DNA of 16,001 nt from SGZJ01 sp949372955 (lineage in GTDB: Bacteria; Bacteroidota; Bacteroidia; Flavobacteriales; Flavobacteriaceae): contig CASIAX010000028.1 in the NCBI GenBank assembly GCA_949372955.1, forward strand, positions 1 through 16,001. The letters run 5' to 3'. The notes below the pieces were generated by a model. The model was given only the letters and a program-made list of their open reading frames with translations, had not been told where the DNA came from and made no database searches. Below are positions 1-6,034 of the stretch, piece by piece. Each line of letters begins with the position of its first letter. Position 1 is the first letter of the stretch. A program made the translations under genes and the position numbers.

Positions 1-1
1 G

Positions 2-1171
2 GCACATCCATTATACACAATTACTCATCCTGAAAGAGTTAGCGATATGGTTAATTCAATGTTGAAAATCTTTGACCATCAAGGTAAATTACCAATATGG
101 CACCTAAGAGGAAACGAAACAAATACTATGCCTGGATACAGCGGTATTCCAGTTGTAATTGACGCTTCCTTAAAAGGATTTGAGGGAATTGACCTGGAGG
201 AAGTTTTTCGTGCTGTTAAAGAAAGTGCTACCGGAGATTTTGAGCCAGGCGTAAAAAAATTAATGGAAAAAGGATACATCCCCGGAGATTATATGGTGGA
301 ATCCGTAGCTAGTTCAATGGAATATGCTATTGCAGATTGGGCAATTGCACAACTTGCAAAAAAATTAAATAAACAAGAGGATTATGAGTACTTTTTAAAT
401 AGATCCAAAGCTTACAAGGAATATTTTGACCCTGAAACAAGATTCATGAGAGGTAAACTTTCTGACGGAAGCTGGAGAACTCCATTTGACCCAGTTTCTG
501 CACAGCATCGTGTAAATGATTATTGTGAAGGAAATGCGTGGCAATACTTATGGCTTGTACCTCAAGACCCTGAAGGGCTTATAGAATTACTTGGTGGAGA
601 CGAAAAATATACAGAAAAATTGGACGAACTATTTAGTATGTCTTCAGAGTTAGGAGAAGAGGCTTCTATGGATATAACAGGATTAATTGGTCAATATGCA
701 CATGGAAATGAGCCGAGTCATCATACAACATATATGTATGCTTACTCAGGTGAGCCATATAAAATTGCTGATAAAGTAAGGTATATAAATAATGAACTCT
801 ACACTGACAAGCCAGATGGTTTATCCGGAAATGAAGATTGTGGGCAAATGTCTGCATGGCATATCTTTTCTTCATTAGGTTTTTACCCAGTTAATCCTTC
901 TAATGGAGCTTATGTGTTTGGTTCTCCTTTATTTGATGCAGCTTCTATTGTCTTGCCAGAGGATAAAAAGTTTACAATTATAGCAAAAGAAAATAGTGAT
1001 GACAATATTTATATACAGTCTGTACAACTAAATGGAAAGGACTACAAATTCTCTTACATAACCCACAAAGATATTATGCAAGGAGGAGAGTTAATATTTA
1101 ATATGGGACCTAATCCAAATTTAAATTTTGGAAAAGAAAAAAAATATAGACCACAATCAATTGTATACTAA
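2..1171 (+). CDS. GH92 exo-alpha-mannosidase, C-terminal part (5' truncated by window edge)
   Basis: Glycoside hydrolase family 92 enzymes are calcium-dependent, inverting exo-alpha-mannosidases that remove terminal mannose from N-glycans and mannans, usually in the periplasm or at the cell surface. The frame is open from base 2, ahead of the first ATG at 47, and begins AHPLYTITHPERV, a GH92 internal motif, so the true start is upstream; about 390 of some 750 residues are present. Visible family motifs are CEGNAWQYLW (its Glu, codon 527-529, probably the general acid), YAHGNEPSHH (698-724, +1 subsite region) and GNEDCGQMSAWHIF followed by SLGFYPV (from 827, carrying the acidic residues of the catalytic base and calcium region). 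The C-terminal beta-sandwich ends normally at the TAA. A second GH92 gene starts 19 bp downstream on the same strand, so the two are probably co-transcribed. Linkage specificity cannot be fixed by eye; GNEPSHH may indicate an alpha-1,2-type enzyme, but this is inference. Confidence 0.93.
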   Translation, partial: AHPLYTITHPERVSDMVNSMLKIFDHQGKLPIWHLRGNETNTMPGYSGIPVVIDASLKGFEGIDLEEVFRAVKESATGDFEPGVKKLMEKGYIPGDYMVESVASSMEYAIADWAIAQLAKKLNKQEDYEYFLNRSKAYKEYFDPETRFMRGKLSDGSWRTPFDPVSAQHRVNDYCEGNAWQYLWLVPQDPEGLIELLGGDEKYTEKLDELFSMSSELGEEASMDITGLIGQYAHGNEPSHHTTYMYAYSGEPYKIADKVRYINNELYTDKPDGLSGNEDCGQMSAWHIFSSLGFYPVNPSNGAYVFGSPLFDAASIVLPEDKKFTIIAKENSDDNIYIQSVQLNGKDYKFSYITHKDIMQGGELIFNMGPNPNLNFGKEKKYRPQSIVY

Positions 1172-1190
1172 TAACAAATAATAACAAAAC

Positions 1191-3524
1191 ATGCAAAACA
1201 AAAACTTTTTGTTAACCATTTTGGTTATTACTTTCTGTAATTTTTTTGTGTTTTCGCAAGATGATTTCACACAGTACGTTAATCCACTTATAGGTTCTGA
1301 TTCCGCTCCTGAGTTATCTAACGGAAATACTTACCCAGCAATAGCACTTCCATGGGGGATGAACTTTTGGACCCCTCAAACAGGACAGATGGGGGATGGC
1401 TGGATTTATACTGATAAAAATTCTGGTTTAGTAGGAATACGTCAAACCCACCAACCAAGTCCTTGGATAAATGATTATGGTGCTTTTTCCATTATGCCAA
1501 TTTCAGGAGAGCTAAGAGTGTTGGAAAACGATCGAAAATCTCAGTTTAATAATATTAAAGTATTACCACATTACTACAAAGTTGAATTAATAGACTCTAA
1601 AACAATTCTAGAGTTATCCCCAACTAAAAGATCTGCACATTTTAAATTTGAGTTTTCAAAAAATTCTAAGTCTCACGTAATAATTGATGCATTTTTTAAA
1701 AACTCAACAGTAAAGGTAATACCTGAGGAAAACAAAATTATTGGGGTATCAAAGAATAATTCAGGAGGTGTACCAGATAATTTTTCAAATTATTTTATTA
1801 TAGAATTTAATACACCTTTTGATGATTTTGGAACATGGAATGGTAAAGGAGAAACATATTCTATTGATGAGCTTTCAGGGGATCATGTAGGTAGCTATGT
1901 TAGTTTTTTAAATAATGAGAATAACATTGTTGAAGCTAGAATATCTTCCTCTTTTATAAGTCATGATCAAGCTAAAATCAATTTAGATAGAGAAATTCCA
2001 AATCTGCAATCTTTTGAAAAAACAAAAGAACTAGCAAAGGAATCTTGGAATAATGAATTATCGAGAATAAAAATTAAGCCTGCTATTGAAGACAATTTCA
2101 ATGATAAAAAGGAGTATTTCAAAGCTCATGAAATAGCAAAATCAAATGTTATAAAGTTTTACTCTAGTTTTTATAGAACACTTCTATTCCCAAGAGAGTT
2201 CCATGAATATAACGCAGAAGGAGAGCAAGTTCACTATAGCCCATATAATGGAAAAATAGAAAAGGGCCCATTATATACGGATAATGGTTTTTGGGATACT
2301 TTTAGAGCTGTTTTCCCATTTTATACGCTTATGTATCCAGAAAAACTTGGAGAAATATTACAAGGTATTATGGTTAATCCATATAAAGAAAGTGGTTGGT
2401 TACCCGAATGGTCTAGCCCAGGTCATCGAGATTGCATGATTGGATCTAATTCTGCATCCATTATAGCAGAAGCTTACTTGAAAGGGATTAATAATTTTGA
2501 TATAGAAACTGCCTACAAGGGAATAATAAATAGTTCTAATAATGAAGGACCTTTAAGTTCTGTTGGGAGAAAAGGTGTTAAAGAATATAATTCATTGGGT
2601 TATATTCCATTTGACACATCTGTTAATGAAAGTGTTGCTAGGACTTTAGAGTATTCCTACAATGATTATTGTATTTGGAGATTAGCGGAAAAATTAGAAA
2701 GACCTGAAGAAGAAATTACTCGTTTTAAAAATAGATCTTTTAATTATAAAAACGTGTTTGACTCCTCTACAAACTTCATGAGAGGAAAGTCTTCTAATGG
2801 AAATTTTGAATCTCCTTTTAGGCCAGATAAATGGGGTGGGGTTTTCACAGAAGGAAGCGCATGGCATTATACTTGGTCTGTTTTGCATGACCCTCAAGGC
2901 TTAATCAATTTAATGGGAGGTAGAGAGAATTACGTTAGAAAAATGGATCAAATATTTACATCTGATCCTAGCTCAGATTATAGTTATTATGGATTTAAAA
3001 TTCATGAAATATTGGAAATGGAGATAGGAGGAATGGGTCAGTATGCACACGGAAATCAACCAGCCCAACACGCAATATATCTTTATAATTATGCTCAAGA
3101 GCCTTGGAAAACACAAGAAAAGGTTAGGTATGTAATGGACAACTTGTACGGTTCAGGTGCTGACGGCTATTGCGGAGATGAGGATAATGGGCAAACATCA
3201 GCATGGTTTGTATTTTCATCACTCGGATTTTATCCAGTAGCACCTGTTACTGGCCAATATGTTATAGGAAGTCCACTTTTTGAAGAAGTTACTATAGAAT
3301 TAAGTAACGGTAAAGAATTAAAAATTAATGCCAAAAATAATAGTGCCAAAAACATCTTTATTAACGACTTTAAACTTAATGAATTAGAGTCTAATAAGAA
3401 TTGGCTAGACCATGCTGATTTGAGAAAGGGAGGGGTTATAGACTTTGAGATGTCAAGTACTCCTAATTTTAACTGGGGATCAGATAAAAGCTCTGTGCCA
3501 TATTCTATGTCTGAAAATGAATAA
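1191..3524 (+). CDS. GH92 exo-alpha-mannosidase, secreted, complete
   Basis: This 777-residue protein has the full GH92 length and layout. A signal peptide covers about residues 1-23 (hydrophobic core, then VFSQ before DDF). The N-terminal beta-sandwich opens with YVNPLIGSDSAPELSNGNTY, the family start motif, followed by PWGMNFWTPQTGQ. An alpha/alpha-barrel follows and carries FTEGSAWHYTW (Glu554, probable general acid), YAHGNQPAQH (residues 618-627) and GDEDNGQTSAWFVF plus SLGFYPVAP (acidic residues 663-665). It differs from the upstream GH92 at exactly these places: Gln623 replaces Glu in the GN-E/Q-P motif, AQH replaces SHH, and DNGQT replaces DCGQM. The general acid and acidic cluster remain, so an active enzyme with a different linkage or leaving-group preference is expected. 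The ATG lies 19 bp after the preceding stop with an A-rich leader and no Shine-Dalgarno, as is usual in Bacteroidota. It probably acts with the upstream GH92 and the GH2 enzyme at 6035-8611. Confidence 0.95.
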   Translation: MQNKNFLLTILVITFCNFFVFSQDDFTQYVNPLIGSDSAPELSNGNTYPAIALPWGMNFWTPQTGQMGDGWIYTDKNSGLVGIRQTHQPSPWINDYGAFSIMPISGELRVLENDRKSQFNNIKVLPHYYKVELIDSKTILELSPTKRSAHFKFEFSKNSKSHVIIDAFFKNSTVKVIPEENKIIGVSKNNSGGVPDNFSNYFIIEFNTPFDDFGTWNGKGETYSIDELSGDHVGSYVSFLNNENNIVEARISSSFISHDQAKINLDREIPNLQSFEKTKELAKESWNNELSRIKIKPAIEDNFNDKKEYFKAHEIAKSNVIKFYSSFYRTLLFPREFHEYNAEGEQVHYSPYNGKIEKGPLYTDNGFWDTFRAVFPFYTLMYPEKLGEILQGIMVNPYKESGWLPEWSSPGHRDCMIGSNSASIIAEAYLKGINNFDIETAYKGIINSSNNEGPLSSVGRKGVKEYNSLGYIPFDTSVNESVARTLEYSYNDYCIWRLAEKLERPEEEITRFKNRSFNYKNVFDSSTNFMRGKSSNGNFESPFRPDKWGGVFTEGSAWHYTWSVLHDPQGLINLMGGRENYVRKMDQIFTSDPSSDYSYYGFKIHEILEMEIGGMGQYAHGNQPAQHAIYLYNYAQEPWKTQEKVRYVMDNLYGSGADGYCGDEDNGQTSAWFVFSSLGFYPVAPVTGQYVIGSPLFEEVTIELSNGKELKINAKNNSAKNIFINDFKLNELESNKNWLDHADLRKGGVIDFEMSSTPNFNWGSDKSSVPYSMSENE

Positions 3525-3562
3525 ATTTTATTACTTTTATCCCATAATTAGAGCAAAATAAA

Positions 3563-3775
3563 ATGGAAAGTAAAGATGCTAATGGGAATCTTCTGAGTGA
3601 TGGAGATACTATTGTTTTAATAAAAGATTTAAAAGTAAAGGGAACTTCAATTACCATTAAAAGAGGTACTTCAATTAAAAATATTCGATTAACTAACAAT
3701 CCTGGCGAAATAGACTGTAAATTTAAAAAAATTAAAGGTCTTGTCTTAAAAACAGAATTCACAAAAAAAAATTAA
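3563..3775 (+). CDS. Stand-alone PhnA (YjdM C-terminal) domain protein
   Basis: This 70-residue protein matches the C-terminal domain of E. coli YjdM (formerly PhnA): KDANGNLLSDGDTIVLIKDL, KVKGTSITIKRGT, KNIRLTNNPGEIDCK and the ending KTEFTKKN are near-diagnostic. The E. coli protein has an N-terminal zinc ribbon of about 35-40 residues, which is absent here: an in-frame TAA at 3545-3547 precedes the ATG, and no cysteine pair is encoded. Despite the Pfam name 'alkylphosphonate utilization', the family has no proven role in phosphonate breakdown, so no metabolic function is assigned. The domain is a small beta-barrel and the protein should be cytoplasmic. It begins 38 bp after the GH92 stop, and its own stop is one base from the next ATG, which suggests translational coupling with the Bax-inhibitor-like gene. 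Confidence 0.85.
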   Translation: MESKDANGNLLSDGDTIVLIKDLKVKGTSITIKRGTSIKNIRLTNNPGEIDCKFKKIKGLVLKTEFTKKN

Positions 3776-3776
3776 T

Positions 3777-4535
3777 ATGATGAACCGTTCACCTATGAGA
3801 TATAGAAGTGGAAATCCAGCACTAAATAAGTCTTCTTTTGATTCATTTTCACGCACCTCCAGAGGGGCTGAAATAAACGAGGTAATGACTATTAAGGGCA
3901 CTGTAGATAAAACAGCAATTGGATTGTTCTTGTTAATTTTATCTGGTTATTACAGCTTTGGTCCTGACATGACTTATCTTATTCCGATAGGAGTATTTGG
4001 AGGATTAATTGTAGCTATCATTACGATTTTTAAAAAAGAATGGTCTCCTATCACTGTCCCTATATATGCTATTTTAGAAGGTCTTGCTATGGGTTCAATT
4101 TCTTATATGTTTAATCAAGCTTATGAAGGAATTGTAATGCAAGCAATTGGCTTAACTTTAGGGATATTAGCATCGTTACTTCTCGCTTACAGATCAGGAA
4201 TGATAAAAGCTACTGAGAACTTTAAACTTGGTATTGCAGCAGCAACTGGAGGAATATTTTTAGTTTACATGGCAAACTTTATAATGAGCTTTTTTGGCGC
4301 TTCAATATCTGTTTTGGACCCTACAAACAGCTCCCTTATGAGTATAGGGATTAGTTTATTTATTGTTGTTATAGCTTCTCTAAATTTAGTACTTGATTTT
4401 GATTTTATTGAAGAGGGAGCAGAGAAAGGAGCTCCTAAATACATGGAGTGGTATGGTGCTTTTGGGCTCTTGGTAACATTGATATGGCTATATTTAGAAA
4501 TACTTAAACTACTATCAAAATTACGCAATAGATAA
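3777..4535 (+). CDS. Bax inhibitor-1/YccA-like membrane protein (BaxI_1 type)
   Basis: This 252-residue integral membrane protein has about seven hydrophobic segments (roughly residues 47-62, 66-86, 91-112, 120-139, 151-174, 187-209 and 224-245) after a polar, Ser/Arg-rich N-terminus. The string FKKEWSPITVPIYAILEG in the loop and helix around residues 84-101, and the late acidic stretch DFDFIEEGAEKGAPKYMEWY, are characteristic of the bacterial Bax-inhibitor-1-like branch (Pfam BaxI_1). Members of the wider superfamily are proposed to be pH-sensitive calcium leak channels or partners of FtsH, but the role of this branch in Bacteroidota is not established. Two consecutive ATGs occur (3777 and 3780) and either could start translation; the upstream gene ends one base earlier. 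The 3' end converges on the DUF3078 gene with only 2 bp between stop codons, and no hairpin terminator is evident there. Confidence 0.88.
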   Translation: MMNRSPMRYRSGNPALNKSSFDSFSRTSRGAEINEVMTIKGTVDKTAIGLFLLILSGYYSFGPDMTYLIPIGVFGGLIVAIITIFKKEWSPITVPIYAILEGLAMGSISYMFNQAYEGIVMQAIGLTLGILASLLLAYRSGMIKATENFKLGIAAATGGIFLVYMANFIMSFFGASISVLDPTNSSLMSIGISLFIVVIASLNLVLDFDFIEEGAEKGAPKYMEWYGAFGLLVTLIWLYLEILKLLSKLRNR

Positions 4536-4537
4536 TA

Positions 4538-5455
4538 TTAAATTTTCGAAATTATATTAGGAATCTCAAGTAAATCTAGTGTGACAGCAAGACCAAATAC
4601 CTCTCTTAGTTGAATTTTTTTTATTGCATTATCATCATACCTACATTGCATAATTAAGCTTGTAGATAGGTAATCATTAATTTTCATAAAGGCAGAGACT
4701 GTATAATCAACATCGATATTTTCAGCATTTTGAAGATAATCTGAGTATAAGCTTAAACTTTGCTCAAGAATTACATTCTCTATTAACTCAAACTTGTAGA
4801 ATCCACTTAGAGATGCGCCTAATTCAAATCTAGAAGTATTGCCCTTAGAAATACCAAAATACTCTGCGCCATCGATAAGATTTGATGTAAATTTTCTATT
4901 GGCTATAATTAACCTGCCAGTTACAGGAGCCATATTTATCCAAAAATCTTTTGATTTTTTCCAGTAAACACCTACCCCTAATTGTATATAAGCAGGAGAA
5001 AAGAATCTAGTTGTTTCCTCTCTTTGCTCTAATCCGACCGAGTTAGTTGAATATTTATACCCTCTAGCGAATTGCGTTTTAAAGTTCAAAAAACTAGAAT
5101 AACTTAACTCTTTTGTAAATTTTTTACCAACTAGAGAATTAATTTCTATTCTATCATCTGTCTTTTTTGCAAATTCACTATCACTATTTTTATTCATTCC
5201 AAAGGCTCCTATCATTTTTGTATCCCAGGCCCAACCATTTTTGAAATAGTTTAAATTATAATCAACTGCTACAGCCCCAGCAATACTATTCTCTCCTCCA
5301 GATGTCCAATTACTAAATGCGGATTGATTTACAAGAAAAGTTAGTTTACCAGACTTATCCCAGCCTTCTTGTTTAAGAGAATCTACAACAACGGTTTGAG
5401 ATAACAAATTAAACGTAGCCAGAACATTTAATAACAGAAATAATATTTTAGTCAC
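4538..5455 (-). CDS. DUF3078 family secreted/outer-membrane protein
   Basis: The 305-residue protein starts with a signal peptide (about residues 1-20, ending LLSQ before TVVVDSL). Hallmarks of DUF3078 follow: GKLTFLVNQSAFSNWTSGGE near the N-terminus, alternating strands with the pattern NGWAWDTKMIGAFG, a DDRIEINS motif, SFLNFKTQFARGYKY, and FFSPAYIQLGVGVYWK before MAPVTGRL. Alternating hydrophobic/polar strands with aromatic residues at strand ends suggest an outer-membrane beta-barrel. The family is widespread in Bacteroidota and has no assigned function. The gene is transcribed towards the Bax-inhibitor-like gene and is divergent from the lipoprotein gene at 5518, sharing a 62-bp intergenic region. 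Nothing in the sequence ties it to glycan use beyond its position between the mannosidase genes. Confidence 0.87.
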   Translation of the reverse strand: MTKILFLLLNVLATFNLLSQTVVVDSLKQEGWDKSGKLTFLVNQSAFSNWTSGGENSIAGAVAVDYNLNYFKNGWAWDTKMIGAFGMNKNSDSEFAKKTDDRIEINSLVGKKFTKELSYSSFLNFKTQFARGYKYSTNSVGLEQREETTRFFSPAYIQLGVGVYWKKSKDFWINMAPVTGRLIIANRKFTSNLIDGAEYFGISKGNTSRFELGASLSGFYKFELIENVILEQSLSLYSDYLQNAENIDVDYTVSAFMKINDYLSTSLIMQCRYDDNAIKKIQLREVFGLAVTLDLLEIPNIISKI

Positions 5456-5517
5456 TTCTTTTTTTTTAGTGTTACAGATATAATAATTTTATGTAAATTT
5501 AATAATATAATAATCTT
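5456..5517. promoter_or_regulatory. 62-bp divergent intergenic region
   Basis: This stretch separates the start codons of the minus-strand DUF3078 gene and the plus-strand lipoprotein gene, so it must hold both promoters unless one lies inside coding sequence. It is almost pure A/T with a T9 tract near 5458-5467. On the minus strand TATATCTG (5475-5482) is one mismatch from the Bacteroidota -7 consensus TAnnTTTG, but no clear -33 TTTG accompanies it. No convincing plus-strand promoter could be picked. Confidence 0.25.
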
Positions 5518-6009
5518 ATGCCCATGAATAAAGTAATATTTTTTATCCTTACAGCATGTTTAGTTGCCTGTAGCAACCCAACTAAAAACATAATTACAGA
5601 GGATCAGGCAATTTCAGTTTTAAAAGGGTTTTTTACAGCGATGGATATTGATAAGCTTGGAAGTGATTTGGTGTATGATTACACCACCACAGATTTTGTT
5701 ATTTATGAGATGGGAGAGAAATACGATTTACCCTCATTTTTAAATGTTATAAAAACAAATTTCAAAAAAGGATATATATCAACGGATTGGAGTTTATATG
5801 ACTTTAAAGTCAGTATAGACAACAATACGGCTCACATAAGTTATTTTAATAAGGGTAAGTTTATTTTTATTGATAACGGGGTAAAGAAAGAGGAAAATAT
5901 AGTTTGGATGGAAAGTGTTTACTTAAAATATGAAGACAAAGAGCTAAAGTTGAGTTTTTTACAATCGGATGATATTTCTAGAGAGGTTAAAGAAGCCGAC
6001 AGCAAGTAG
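5518..6009 (+). CDS. Small lipoprotein, possible SnoaL/NTF2-like fold
   Basis: The product is 163 residues (161 if the second ATG at 5524 is used; MNKVIFFILTACLVAC is the more typical lipoprotein start). The lipobox LVAC places the lipidated cysteine at residue 18 of the longer form. The mature part begins with an acidic helix (EDQAISVLKGFFTAMDIDK), then YTTTDFVIYEMGEKYD, a helix ending in FKKG, and four beta strands including VSIDNNTAHISYFNKGKFIF and ENIVWMESVYLKYEDKELKL. A helix followed by a curved sheet with these motifs fits DUF4440/SnoaL-like (NTF2-fold) proteins, but no catalytic residues were recognised and the function is unknown. It lies 25 bp upstream of the beta-mannosidase gene on the same strand, so the two probably share a transcript and both would be membrane-anchored. 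Confidence 0.8.
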   Translation: MPMNKVIFFILTACLVACSNPTKNIITEDQAISVLKGFFTAMDIDKLGSDLVYDYTTTDFVIYEMGEKYDLPSFLNVIKTNFKKGYISTDWSLYDFKVSIDNNTAHISYFNKGKFIFIDNGVKKEENIVWMESVYLKYEDKELKLSFLQSDDISREVKEADSK

Positions 6010-6034
6010 TTTATCTATAAATATTAAAAATAGA

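Noticed and set aside
666..875. Minus-strand 69-codon frame within the first GH92 gene, rich in His and Tyr
   Set aside because: It is the complement of the conserved GH92 catalytic region; the unusual composition comes from that motif.
4530..4560. Possible terminator around TTTCGAAA between the Bax-inhibitor-like and DUF3078 genes
   Set aside because: The stem is too short, has no loop, and lies within the DUF3078 coding end without a clear T-run.
5969..6034. Longer in-frame start for the beta-mannosidase (22 extra residues)
   Set aside because: It would overlap the upstream lipoprotein gene by 41 bp and put a charged stretch ahead of a clear lipoprotein signal peptide that begins at 6035.
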